From positions 3,038,001 through 3,102,000 of the forward strand of contig NZ_SGWX01000001.1 in assembly GCF_004216535.1 (NCBI RefSeq): DNA of 64,000 nt, written 5' to 3'. Shown here piece by piece: positions 41,375 through 49,710 of this stretch; within the stretch, counting starts at the first letter, position 1; every line of letters starts with the position of its first letter. The stretch comes from Xylanimonas ulmi. Lineage in GTDB: Bacteria > Actinomycetota > Actinomycetes > Actinomycetales > Cellulomonadaceae. A program made the position numbers and the translations under genes. The notes under the pieces are model-generated. The model worked only from the letters and a program-made list of their open reading frames with translations, was not told where the DNA came from and did not search any database.

Positions 41375-44083
41375 TCAGCCCGTGTTCTGCAGGCCCGCGG
41401 AGACTCCGTTGACGGTCAGCAGCAGCAGGTGCTGCCAGCGCTCGCGCCGGGCCACCGCGTCGGTCGACGGCTCCGAGGCGCCGTCGGTGCGCAGCGCACG
41501 CAGCGCGCGCACCTGCAGCAGCGAGAGCGCGTCGACGTAGGGCGAGCGCAGTTGCACGGCGCGGCCGAGCACGCGGCGCCCCGCCAGCGGCCACGCGTTG
41601 CCCGTCACGCGCAGCACCCACTCGCGCGTCAGGCGCAGCTCGTCGAGCACCTGCTGCGCGAGATCGTCGCGGTCGCCGAGGGCCAGGTAGCGGGCGGCGA
41701 TGCGCTCGTCGGTCTTGGCGATCGACATCTCGACGTTCTCGAGCAGCGTGTTGAACAGCGGCCAGTCGTGGTAGGCGGCCTGCAGGTCGGCGAGGCCGCC
41801 GTCGCGCGAGTCCGCGTAGTCGCGCAGCGCGGTGCCCAGGCCGTACCAGCCGGCCAGGTTGATGCGCGCCTGCGACCAGGAGAACACCCACGGGATCGCC
41901 CGCAGGTCGTCGAGCGAGTTGACCGACAGGCCGCGCTTGGCGGGGCGCGACCCGATGGCGAGCATGCCGATCTCCTCGAGCGGCGTCACCTGCGCGAACC
42001 ACTGGGGGAAGCCCTCGGCGCGCACCAGGTGGTGGAACCGCTCGCGCGAGCTGACGTCGAGCGACGCGGCCAGGGCCGTGAACCGCTCGGTCGCCTCGGC
42101 GTTGCGCTCCTCGACCGACGGCGCCGAGGCGAGCAGCGTCGCGGCCGCGACCTGCTCGATGTGCCGGGTCGCGATGACGGGGTCACCGTAGCGGGCCAGG
42201 ATGACCTCGCCCTGCTCGGTGAGCTTGAAGCGGCCGGCCACCGAGTGCGGCGGCTGGGCCAGCACGGCGCGGTTGGCGGGGCCGCCGCCACGGCCGAGCG
42301 ACCCGCCGCGGCCGTGGAACAGGGTGAGCTCGATGTGGTGGCGGTCGGCCCACTCCGCGATGCGCGACTGAGCGCTGTGCAGCGAGAGCGTCGCGGCCAC
42401 GGGGCCGACGTCCTTCGACGAGTCGGAGTACCCGAGCATGACCTCGACGCGGCGGCCGTTGGCCTCCAGGCGCGCCTGCACCTGCGGCAGCTCGAGCATG
42501 GCCTCGAGGATGTCGACCGACCCCTCCAGGTCCGCGAAGGTCTCGAACAGCGGGATCGCGTCGATGACGGGCCGCTCGTCAGGGTCCGGGAACGCGTGCT
42601 CGGCGAGCTGGTAGACCGCGGCCAGATGCTCGGGCGCCTGCGTGAACGACACGATGTAGCGGCGGGCGGCCCGCTCGCCGTAGCGGCTCTGCACGTAGCC
42701 CAGCGCGCGGAAGGTGTCGAGCACCTCGCGCGTGCGCGGGCTCAGGTCGGGGCTGGAGGCGCCCAACTCCTCGATCTCGGCGAGCGCGGCGGCGTGGACC
42801 TGCGAGTGCTGGCGCACCTCCAGCTCGGCCAGGTGGAACCCGAAGGTGTTGACCTGCCAGATGAGTTTCTGCAGGCTGCCGTAGGCGAGGCGGGGCGCCC
42901 CGGCCCGCACCAGCGAGTCCTGCACGACGGCGAGGTCCGCCTCGAGCCGCTCGGCGGAGGGGTAGGCCAGGTCGGCGTCGCGGCGGCGGGTGGCGGCGAT
43001 GCGCTCGGCGATCATGACCAGCACCGCTCGGTGCGGCTCGCCGGGCGACTCCTCCTCGGCCTTGGCCGCGGCCTCGGCCGACAGCTGCCGCAGGCGGTTC
43101 CACAGCGAGAGCAGGGCCTCGGACGGCGGGGTGTCGCCCGCCGCGACGGTGAGCTTGCGCGCGGTCAGGAAGGCCTCGGCCTCGAGCGCCGCGAGCGCGT
43201 GCTGCGAGGCGAGCGCGGCGGCCTGGCGGGTGATCTCGGGCGTGACGTTGGGGTTGCCGTCGCGGTCGCCCCCGATCCACGTGCCCAGCCGCACGAACGG
43301 CCGCACCACGGGCGTCGCCCGGCCGGCGTCGTCGCCCAGGAGCCAGTCGTCCAGGCGGCGGTACACCTCGGGGAAGGTCTGGAAGAGCGTCGCGTCGAAC
43401 ACGCCGACGGCGGACTTGACCTCGTCGATCACGGTCGGCTTGGAGGCGCGCAGCGGCTGGGTTCGCCACAGCACGTCGATCTCGGCGAGCAGACGGCGGT
43501 CGGTCTCGGCGAGCGCGGTGCCGCGCGGGTGCAGCGTGTCGCGCTCGGCCAGCAGGGTCGAGATGCGGCGGACCGAGCGGGACACCGCGCGACGGCGCGC
43601 CTCGGTCGGGTGCGCCGTGAGCACGGGGCGGAACTCGATGTTCTGCAGGCGGCGCAGCGCCTCGTCACGGCCCACCTCGTCGGCGAGCTGCGTGAACGCC
43701 TGCGGGATCGACTCCTCGATCACCGCGGCGCTGCCCGGCTCCTCCTGCTCGCGCTCGCGCAGCACGCGCACACGGTGGTACTCCTCGGCGAGGTTCGCCA
43801 GGTGGAAGTAGCACGTGAAGGCGCGGGCGACGTGGTCGGCGCGATCCAGGGAGAACGAGTCGACGAGCTCGGCCGCGGCCGCCAGCGCGCCGTCGTCGTC
43901 GCCGTAGGCGCGGATGGTCAGCTCGCGCAGGCGTTCGACGTCGTCGAGCAGGTCCTGGCCGCCGGCCTCCTTGAGGATCGTTCCGAGCAGCCCGCCCAGG
44001 AGGCGGATGTCCTCGCGCAGCGGGTCAGGCATCTCGTAGCGCGCGACGACGCGCTCGGTGGCTTGCGGGTTGATCTCGCTCAC
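41375..44083 (-). CDS. ppc: Phosphoenolpyruvate carboxylase
   Basis: 902 aa from a GTG at 44083 (VSEINPQATERVV); a second GTG 6 bp upstream is possible. The catalytic His158 is in VLTAHPTEARRR. Further signatures are MLGYSDSSKDVG, the glycine-rich FHGRGGSLGRGGGP (about 585-598) and the conserved C-terminus NGVSAGLQNTG. It adds bicarbonate to PEP to form oxaloacetate, refilling the citric-acid cycle. The length is normal for the bacterial enzyme. Its upstream region follows a terminator for the sigL operon, so it is separately transcribed. Confidence 0.96.
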   Translation of the reverse strand: MSEINPQATERVVARYEMPDPLREDIRLLGGLLGTILKEAGGQDLLDDVERLRELTIRAYGDDDGALAAAAELVDSFSLDRADHVARAFTCYFHLANLAEEYHRVRVLREREQEEPGSAAVIEESIPQAFTQLADEVGRDEALRRLQNIEFRPVLTAHPTEARRRAVSRSVRRISTLLAERDTLHPRGTALAETDRRLLAEIDVLWRTQPLRASKPTVIDEVKSAVGVFDATLFQTFPEVYRRLDDWLLGDDAGRATPVVRPFVRLGTWIGGDRDGNPNVTPEITRQAAALASQHALAALEAEAFLTARKLTVAAGDTPPSEALLSLWNRLRQLSAEAAAKAEEESPGEPHRAVLVMIAERIAATRRRDADLAYPSAERLEADLAVVQDSLVRAGAPRLAYGSLQKLIWQVNTFGFHLAELEVRQHSQVHAAALAEIEELGASSPDLSPRTREVLDTFRALGYVQSRYGERAARRYIVSFTQAPEHLAAVYQLAEHAFPDPDERPVIDAIPLFETFADLEGSVDILEAMLELPQVQARLEANGRRVEVMLGYSDSSKDVGPVAATLSLHSAQSRIAEWADRHHIELTLFHGRGGSLGRGGGPANRAVLAQPPHSVAGRFKLTEQGEVILARYGDPVIATRHIEQVAAATLLASAPSVEERNAEATERFTALAASLDVSSRERFHHLVRAEGFPQWFAQVTPLEEIGMLAIGSRPAKRGLSVNSLDDLRAIPWVFSWSQARINLAGWYGLGTALRDYADSRDGGLADLQAAYHDWPLFNTLLENVEMSIAKTDERIAARYLALGDRDDLAQQVLDELRLTREWVLRVTGNAWPLAGRRVLGRAVQLRSPYVDALSLLQVRALRALRTDGASEPSTDAVARRERWQHLLLLTVNGVSAGLQNTG

Positions 44084-44170
44084 GGCCACGAGAGTAGCCG
44101 CGCCACCCGGGAATGCGGCGCCCCGTCCACTCGGTGGTCCGTCCACAGGCCTGTTCGGCGTCGCGTCGCA

Positions 44171-44223
44171 CCCCCGCACCCGCGCCGATCCGCGGCGCGC
44201 GAGGGTGCGGGGGCCGGTGCGCG
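44171..44223. terminator. Hairpin after the sigL-rslA operon
   Basis: CCCCCGCACCC (44171-44181) pairs with GGGTGCGGGGG (44213-44223), and an inner GCGCC/GGCGC stem (44182-44186 with 44194-44198) extends it. It lies just beyond the anti-sigma stop at 44241 and upstream of ppc. Confidence 0.75.
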
Positions 44224-44240
44224 CGAGCGCGCACCCCGCG

Positions 44241-44999
44241 TCAGAGCGCGGCGGCCGCGAGCGCGGCGGCCTCGCCCGCCCTCGCGATCTCGACCCGGTC
44301 GAGCGCCTCGATGGGCAGCGCCGACGACGCCCCGAGCCCGTGCGCCTCGGGATGCGCCGTCGTCCAGGTCGCCGCGACGCTGCGCCCGCCCGCGCGGTCC
44401 ACGAGCACGAGCTGGTAGGTCACCTCGGCCGGGTCGTAGCCGCCCGCCGCCGGCCCGCCGGTGAGCGCGTAGCGGCAGCTCCACTCCAGGCGGGTGCCCC
44501 AGGGCGTCGGGGTCGCGACCAGGTCGGCGTGCAGGCCCGTGTCGCCCACGGGGACCAGTTCGATCGTGCGCGCCGCCTCCGACGCGGCCGACGACGCCGG
44601 CGGCGCCGTGGGGCTCGTGTCCACCAGCCCACTCACCGGCCCACTCACCGATCCGCTCACCAGCCCGCCCGCGACGCCCGCGACGACCGCGAGCGCCGCC
44701 CCCGCCGCCGTCAGCCGAGCGCGATGGCGACGACGCCCGCGCCGCGCGGCCGCGGCCAGGCGCGCGAGGGGGAGAACGTCGCCCTCGGCGGGTTCGTCGC
44801 CGGCTCCCTGCCCCGCGCCCACCGCGCCCAGCAGGCCGGGCAGGCCCGCGAGCGCCGCCACAGCGTCGCGGCACGCGTCGCACCCGACCAGGTGGGCCTC
44901 GAAGTCGCGGCGTTCGCCCGGGCCGAGCGCGCCCAGCACGTACGCCCCGTCCCAGTCGGCGAACGGGTCGAAGGCGTCGGCGTGCGGATCGGGCCTCAC
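44241..44999 (-). CDS. Zinc-finger anti-sigma factor (RslA-like)
   Basis: 252 aa. The N-terminal zinc-finger anti-sigma motif is intact: His36-x3-Cys40-x2-Cys43 in AHLVGCDACRDAV. A basic stretch and one membrane helix follow (LTAAGAALAVVAGVAGGLVSG, about 95-117). The exported domain (about 140-250) carries a single WSC cysteine in LEWSCRYAL. Its ATG overlaps the sigL stop by 4 bp. It should hold the sigma factor at the membrane and release it on an oxidative or envelope signal, as M. tuberculosis RslA does with SigL. Confidence 0.88.
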   Translation of the reverse strand: MRPDPHADAFDPFADWDGAYVLGALGPGERRDFEAHLVGCDACRDAVAALAGLPGLLGAVGAGQGAGDEPAEGDVLPLARLAAAARRGRRRHRARLTAAGAALAVVAGVAGGLVSGSVSGPVSGLVDTSPTAPPASSAASEAARTIELVPVGDTGLHADLVATPTPWGTRLEWSCRYALTGGPAAGGYDPAEVTYQLVLVDRAGGRSVAATWTTAHPEAHGLGASSALPIEALDRVEIARAGEAAALAAAAL

Positions 45000-45499
45000 G
45001 GCGTGACTCCCCTCTCCTGGAGCGCGAGGCGCAGCGCGCGCATCGCGTAGTGCATGCGGGACTTGACGGTGCCGGGCGGCACACCGAGCTCATCGGCGAG
45101 CTGCGCCACCGACCGGTCCCCGTAGTACGCGCCGACGACGACGGCGCGGTGCTCGGGGGTGAGCGCGGCGAGCGCGTCGCCCACGAGCCAGGCGTCGAGC
45201 ACGGCCTGCGTGCGATCGGGCTCGGACTGCTCGGGCACGGCGGCGGTCGAGCGCTCGTGGGCGTACCGCGCGCTGCGCCGCGCGTCGATCACGAGGTGGT
45301 GCGCGACGGTGAACAGCCAGGCGCGCACCGAGTCGGGCGGGCGTTCGAGCACCTCGGGGTGGCGCCAGGCGCGCAGCAGGGTCTCCTGGACGACGTCACG
45401 CGTCTGCTCCTCGTCCGAGGTCAGGTGCCGGACGTAGCGGTGCAGCGCCGCGGCGTGGGCGCCGTGCACGGCCACCAGAAGATCGTCGTCGCGCGCCAC
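44996..45499 (-). CDS. sigL: ECF sigma factor, SigL-like
   Basis: 167 aa. Region 2 is YVRHLTSDEEQTRDVVQETLLRAWRHPEVL with RAWLFTVAHHLVIDARRSAR. Region 4 is LAALTPEHRAVVVGAYYGDRSVAQLADELGVPPGTVKSRMHYAMRALRLALQERGVTP. The wording, including the C-terminal LRLALQERGVT, is very close to M. tuberculosis SigL as I remember it. It is encoded between a YceI gene (3 bp away) and its anti-sigma. Two divergent promoters upstream carry TGAACC-N16-CGTCGT, matching the published SigL-type consensus (TGAACC / CGT), so it is probably autoregulated. Confidence 0.88.
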   Translation of the reverse strand: MARDDDLLVAVHGAHAAALHRYVRHLTSDEEQTRDVVQETLLRAWRHPEVLERPPDSVRAWLFTVAHHLVIDARRSARYAHERSTAAVPEQSEPDRTQAVLDAWLVGDALAALTPEHRAVVVGAYYGDRSVAQLADELGVPPGTVKSRMHYAMRALRLALQERGVTP

Positions 45500-45502
45500 G
45501 CC

Positions 45503-46210
45503 TCACTCCGGGGCCAGCACGAGCGAGAACTCGACCGAGCCCGCCGCCTCGACCGTGACGAACCCGAGCGACGGCGCCTCGACGCCGTAGTCGGCGAACG
45601 TGACCGGCACGCTGCCGACGACCTGGATCGCGTCGCCCCCACGGGTCTGCGCGACCTGCGCGGCGACGTCGACCCGCCGGGTCACGCCGTGGATCGTCAG
45701 GTCTCCCGTGAGGGTCACGGCGGTGGCGCCGTCGGGCAACGGGGTGGGCGAGGTGAGCGCGAAGGTCGCGGTCGGGAAGTCGCCGGTGCGCAAGGCGGTG
45801 CTGCGGAAGTACAGGTCGCGCGGCGGCTGGTCGGTGGCCACCGACGCCATGTCCACGGTGACGCTCGCCGCGGTGAGCGTGCCGTCGTCGAGCGTGACCT
45901 GCGCCCGCACCTGCGGCGTGCGGCCCGTCACGGTGGCGTCCTCGCCGCGCAGCACCTCCTCGACGCGGTAGCCCGCGTAGGACCCGTCTTGCGCGGTCCA
46001 CACGCCGTCGAGCCCGGCGGCGAGCGGCGCCGCGTCCGCGGCGTCGAGGGTCGGCGCGGCCTGCGCATTGCGGTCGGCCCAGCCGGCGTACAGGCCCGGC
46101 CCCCAGATCACGGCGGCGCCGACGAGCACGACGACGGCGCCCGCCACGCCGATCCCGACCTTGACCCGTGTGCGCACGATCCGCCCCTCCCCCGGACGCC
46201 GGAGCCGCAT
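45503..46210 (-). CDS. YceI-family exported protein
   Basis: 235 aa. An N-terminal membrane helix (VGIGVAGAVVVLVGAAVIWGPG) anchors a YceI lipocalin-like domain: DGVWTAQDGSYAGYRVEEVL, PQVRAQVTLDDGTLTAASVTVDMASV, FRSTALRTGDFPTATFALT, LTGDLTIHGVTRRVDV and VEFSLVL. YceI proteins bind polyisoprenoids or other lipids in the envelope. It is the first gene of the sigL operon and starts about 45 nt after a SigL-type promoter, so it is likely a SigL target. Confidence 0.9.
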   Translation of the reverse strand: MRLRRPGEGRIVRTRVKVGIGVAGAVVVLVGAAVIWGPGLYAGWADRNAQAAPTLDAADAAPLAAGLDGVWTAQDGSYAGYRVEEVLRGEDATVTGRTPQVRAQVTLDDGTLTAASVTVDMASVATDQPPRDLYFRSTALRTGDFPTATFALTSPTPLPDGATAVTLTGDLTIHGVTRRVDVAAQVAQTRGGDAIQVVGSVPVTFADYGVEAPSLGFVTVEAAGSVEFSLVLAPE

Positions 46211-46260
46211 GACGACCCCGCCCGATCGCCCGACTCCGATCCTGCGACTCCCTGTGGACG

Positions 46261-46288
46261 ACGACGAGGCGCGCCGCCGCCCGGTTCA
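46261..46288 (-). promoter_or_regulatory. SigL-type promoter of the yceI-sigL-rslA operon
   Basis: On the minus strand, TGAACC (46288-46283) and CGTCGT (46266-46261) are separated by exactly 16 bp. The same hexamers and spacing occur in the divergent direction at 46375-46402. The expected start is about 45 nt before the yceI ATG. Confidence 0.72.
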
Positions 46289-46374
46289 ATCCTGCGCCCG
46301 CGGGCCCGACGCGGCCGCGGGTGGGCCGCGCGAGTGGGCCGAGCGGGCGGGCCGCGGGTGAGCAGCGGCGAGCG

Positions 46375-46402
46375 TGAACCGCGGCGGCCCACGGCTCGTC
46401 GT
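46375..46402 (+). promoter_or_regulatory. SigL-type promoter of the divergent lipoprotein gene
   Basis: TGAACC (46375-46380), a 16-bp spacer, and CGTCGT (46397-46402). It is identical in both boxes and in spacing to the promoter facing yceI. The lipoprotein ATG is at 46470, giving a leader of about 60 nt with a GAAAGGGG ribosome site. Confidence 0.72.
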
Positions 46403-46469
46403 CATCCAGGGAGGCGCCCCGGCCCAAACGTCGGCGTCCCCCCACGCGCCACACGAAAGGGGACCAGCC

Positions 46470-47003
46470 ATGCGACGCGCATCACCACACCTCAGAGCCA
46501 TACCCGCCAGGGCAGTGCTCGCCGTCGGGCTCGCTCTCGGTCTGGCCGCCGTGGCGGCCGGTTGCGCGAGCGGCGGCGCCGCGGACCCCGGGCCGGCGGC
46601 CACGGCGTCGGCGCCACCCGGCACGGCGCTGTCCACCGCCCGCACCAGCCTCGGCGACGTCGTCGTGGACGGGCGTGGCATGACCGTCTACATCTACACA
46701 CCCGACCGGCCCGGCTCGGGCCGCAGCGCCTGCACGGGCGCGTGCGCCGCGCAGTGGCCCGCCGTCCACGCCGAGACCGCCACACCCCAGGTCCAGGGCG
46801 TCACGGCCGAAGTCGGCACGATCACGGGGACGGACGGCATGCTCCAGGTCACCCTCGACGGGCGCCCGCTGTACACCTACGCCGGTGACGGCGCCCCGGG
46901 CGACGTCACCGGTCAGGGGCTCGACGACGTGTGGTGGGCCGTCGCGCCCGACGGGGTCGAGGTCACCGAGGCTCCGGCGCCGCTCATGCCGGGCGGGTAC
47001 TGA
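46470..47003 (+). CDS. Secreted lipoprotein with PF03640-type repeats
   Basis: 177 aa from ATG 46470. The signal ends in the lipobox AAGC (near residue 29). The mature part holds two copies of the lipoprotein repeat: LGDVVVDGRGMTVYIYTPDRPGSGRSACTGACAAQWPAVH and GTDGMLQVTLDGRPLYTYAGDGAPGDVTGQGLDDVWWAVAPDG. This repeat occurs in many exported actinobacterial proteins of unknown role; the Cys pair in SACTGAC could form a disulphide. A SigL-type promoter upstream suggests it belongs to the envelope response run by sigL. The stop lies in a tandem repeat. Confidence 0.85.
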   Translation: MRRASPHLRAIPARAVLAVGLALGLAAVAAGCASGGAADPGPAATASAPPGTALSTARTSLGDVVVDGRGMTVYIYTPDRPGSGRSACTGACAAQWPAVHAETATPQVQGVTAEVGTITGTDGMLQVTLDGRPLYTYAGDGAPGDVTGQGLDDVWWAVAPDGVEVTEAPAPLMPGGY

Positions 47004-47042
47004 CCATCCGGGCCTGACCATCCGGGCCTGACCATCCGGGCC
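47001..47042. repeat. Three 14-bp tandem units starting at a stop codon
   Basis: TGACCATCCGGGCC is repeated at 47001, 47015 and 47029. The first TGA is the lipoprotein stop. Because 14 is not a multiple of 3, the three TGAs fall in three different frames. Confidence 0.8.
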
Positions 47043-47060
47043 GACACCCCGCCGTCGGCC

Positions 47061-48896
47061 TCAGCGCAAGAGCGCCTCCGACCATGCCTCGGCCGCAGCG
47101 CCCTCCTCGGACCCGGCCGGGTCGGCGGGCGACGCGCCCGCGGGGGTGGTGGCCGCGGCGCTCGCGGCCATCGCGGCGGCGGTCGCGGCGGCACGCTCGC
47201 GTCCGCGCTTGGCCGCGTCCACGGCACGCGCACGGGCGCCGTCACGCACGCGCCGCCAGACGGGGACCAGCCGCGCGCGCAGGAGGTACGCGGCCGCCGC
47301 GAGCGCCACCACCGCCGCCGCGATGATCCCCAGCGTGATCAGCCCCGCCGTCTTCCACCCGGACAGCTCGGCGACGACGGATTCGCTGCCCTCCGCGGCG
47401 TCGTCGACGCTGAGCCCTCCCGCCCCGAGCACCACGGACCGCACGTCGGCCACGCCCCAGCCGCCGAACGGGTCCTCGACGGAGGCGCGCAGCCGTGCGC
47501 GGAAGAACCCGTCGCCGTCGACGCGCCATCCGGTCGCGCCGAGCCCGGCGAGTCCGGCGGCGCGGGCTGCGGCGTCGAGCCCGTGGGCCGAGGCCCGCTC
47601 GATGGTGAGCGTGTACACGGCGGCGTCGTCGCCGCGGTCGACCCGCAGCGAGGAGCCGTCGCCGCCTGAGAGCATCGCCTCGAAGTCCTCGCCCACGACG
47701 TCGTCGGTCGACGCCGCGAGCGTGAGCACCACGGTCTGCGCGAACGTCAGGTCGGGGAAGGCGTGGGTCGTGACGTGCGCCGAGGTGATGGGGACAGGGC
47801 GGACGAACGTCAGCGACGCGCCCTCCTGCCCGAGGTCGTACTCGCCCGCGCCCGACTCCTGCCCTTCGCCCCACGCGCCCTCCGGCTGCCACTGGCGCGG
47901 CAGGACGAGCGTGTCGCGCACCGGGTAGGCCTGCGGCGAGCACAGCGAGCAGTCCGCCGTCGAGGTCACCGTCAGGCGCATGGCGGGCGGGTTCGCGGTG
48001 AACGACCGCCCGACCGTGAATGTGGCCTCCCCGCCGCCGAGCGCCTGGGACGTCGCCTGGGCGAGGTCCGCGGCGGGGGCGGTGATGGTCATCGTCCAGG
48101 TCTGCGCGCCGTCCACCTCCGGGCCCTCGCGCAGGTCGCCTCCCGCGGGGGTCGCCTCGGCGAGGAACGCGTCGAACTGGTCGGGATTGGTCGCGTAGGC
48201 GTCTGCCCCCATCGCGTAGTCGATCGTGCGGGTGGCCTGGCCGTCGTCGGACAACTCGGTGCGCAGGGTCACGGCCCGCATCCCGACGTCGCGGATCTGG
48301 TCGACGCCCAGCGGCTGGTACGCCTCGAAGGTGCGGCCCGCGGCGCGCACCGTGGAGTCGCCCTCCTCGATGACGTTGCCGCGCGCGCCGTCGTCGACGA
48401 CGCCGTCGTCCACCAACCCCTGCTCAAGCCAGGCGAGCAGATCGCGGGACGTGAAGTTCTCCCGCACGACGACGCCCTGGAGGAACAGCGTGTCCTCGAT
48501 GCGCAGGTCGATCGTGGGAATCTGCGTCTCGCCGCTCGCCGCGAGCAGCGAGGCGACCTTGGCGCGGTACTCCTTGAGCGAGCCGAACTCGAGTGTGAAG
48601 TCCGCCGCGACCTCGCCGCTCTCCTCGGGCGTTCCGTCCCCCTGCGGCGTTCCGGGCTTTTCGGACAGGCCCGCGTAGGTGAGCTCGGGCGGCAGGTGTC
48701 GCCGGATCGAGGCGTCGAGCGCCGCGTTGCCGCCGCTGACGTACTCGTCGCGGTCGTCGGTGGAGAGCGTGAGCGTCATGACGCGTGACCCGCTGCCGTC
48801 GGCGGCGACGTCGAGCACTGTGTCCAGACGCGCTCCGCAGGCGCCCAGCACCGCGACCATGACCGCCGCGGCGCACGCGGCGGCGATCCGGCTCAT
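47061..48896 (-). CDS. Large lipoprotein with C-terminal membrane anchor (DUF3153-like)
   Basis: 611 aa. The signal peptide ends in the lipobox AVLGAC (Cys20). The opening RLDTVLDVAADGSGSRVMTLTLS strand resembles DUF3153-type exported proteins. The body is beta-rich, with a CSLC cysteine pair near residue 318. One membrane helix (LITLGIIAAAVVALAAAAYLL) lies near the C-terminus, followed by a basic then Ala-rich cytoplasmic tail, so the protein has both a lipid and a helix anchor. Its gene overlaps the stop of the six-helix membrane protein gene by 4 bp, suggesting a joint envelope role. Function unknown. Confidence 0.75.
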   Translation of the reverse strand: MSRIAAACAAAVMVAVLGACGARLDTVLDVAADGSGSRVMTLTLSTDDRDEYVSGGNAALDASIRRHLPPELTYAGLSEKPGTPQGDGTPEESGEVAADFTLEFGSLKEYRAKVASLLAASGETQIPTIDLRIEDTLFLQGVVVRENFTSRDLLAWLEQGLVDDGVVDDGARGNVIEEGDSTVRAAGRTFEAYQPLGVDQIRDVGMRAVTLRTELSDDGQATRTIDYAMGADAYATNPDQFDAFLAEATPAGGDLREGPEVDGAQTWTMTITAPAADLAQATSQALGGGEATFTVGRSFTANPPAMRLTVTSTADCSLCSPQAYPVRDTLVLPRQWQPEGAWGEGQESGAGEYDLGQEGASLTFVRPVPITSAHVTTHAFPDLTFAQTVVLTLAASTDDVVGEDFEAMLSGGDGSSLRVDRGDDAAVYTLTIERASAHGLDAAARAAGLAGLGATGWRVDGDGFFRARLRASVEDPFGGWGVADVRSVVLGAGGLSVDDAAEGSESVVAELSGWKTAGLITLGIIAAAVVALAAAAYLLRARLVPVWRRVRDGARARAVDAAKRGRERAAATAAAMAASAAATTPAGASPADPAGSEEGAAAEAWSEALLR

Positions 48897-49606
48897 GTCA
48901 GCGCGTCCCAGATCGCGGCCAGCCCCACGAGGGTGGCGAGCATCCCGACGACGCTCAGCAGCAGGCCGAAGACGAGGTTGAACCAGATGTAGGGCATGAG
49001 GATCGACCGCCCCCGCCCGGCCTCGCGCGCCATGCCGATGTACAGCAGGGGCTCGGAGGCCATCGTCGCGATCAGCAGCAGCGCGCCGACGACGATGGCC
49101 GCGAACGCCCGCGCCCCATCACCGGGCAGCAGGCTCAACACCACCGCGACGGCGACGACGAACCCGTAGAGCGCGACCACGGTCGCCACCAGGCTCGACG
49201 CCGCCGAGAACGCGATGCCCGGCACGCGGGTCCGCAGCGCCCACCAGACCGTCAGGCAACGCAGCACGCAGAACCCCAGGACGGCGAGCGCGACGACGGC
49301 GAACGCCTGCAGCGCCATCCCGAACGACCCGCCCGCGACCGCGACCCCCAGGAGCGCCACGAGCCCGACGAGGACTCCCACCCCCGCCACGACGACGAAC
49401 CACGTCATGCGGTTGCCGCTCGCGCGGACATGGTCGAGCGCAGCGACCGTCTCCCCGCGCCAGACGTCCCGCGGCACGCGCAGGAAGACCGGAAGCGTCT
49501 CGACGACGACGCCGCGGGCGGCGGTCGGTGCTGGTGCTGGTGCTGGTGTCGGAGCCGGCGCCGGCTCCGACGTCTCTGGGTTGGGTCCCCTGGTGGACTC
49601 GGCCAT
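48893..49606 (-). CDS. Six-helix membrane protein
   Basis: 237 aa from ATG 49606, with AAGGGGG upstream. Residues about 12-30 are a Pro/Ala repeat (EPAPAPTPAPAP). About six hydrophobic helices follow (from MTWFVVVAGVGVLVGLVALLGVAVA to LVFGLLLSVVGMLATLVGLAAI), with short loops. I do not recognise the family and no active-site motif is seen. Translational coupling to the lipoprotein gene suggests the two proteins act together in the membrane. Confidence 0.7.
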   Translation of the reverse strand: MAESTRGPNPETSEPAPAPTPAPAPAPTAARGVVVETLPVFLRVPRDVWRGETVAALDHVRASGNRMTWFVVVAGVGVLVGLVALLGVAVAGGSFGMALQAFAVVALAVLGFCVLRCLTVWWALRTRVPGIAFSAASSLVATVVALYGFVVAVAVVLSLLPGDGARAFAAIVVGALLLIATMASEPLLYIGMAREAGRGRSILMPYIWFNLVFGLLLSVVGMLATLVGLAAIWDALT

Positions 49607-49710
49607 CTGTGCGCCCCCTTGCGTCACAGGGCGCCCCCTGCGCCCTGTCAGGAGCCTAGGAATTCTGGAGGTTTCCGCAACTTTTTCTGTGAGTCTGCCG
49701 CAGGCAGACC

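Noticed and set aside
46209-46361. A 50-aa plus-strand frame beginning ATGACGACC in the yceI upstream region
   Set aside because: It runs across the SigL-type promoter facing yceI and has no ribosome site or recognisable sequence.
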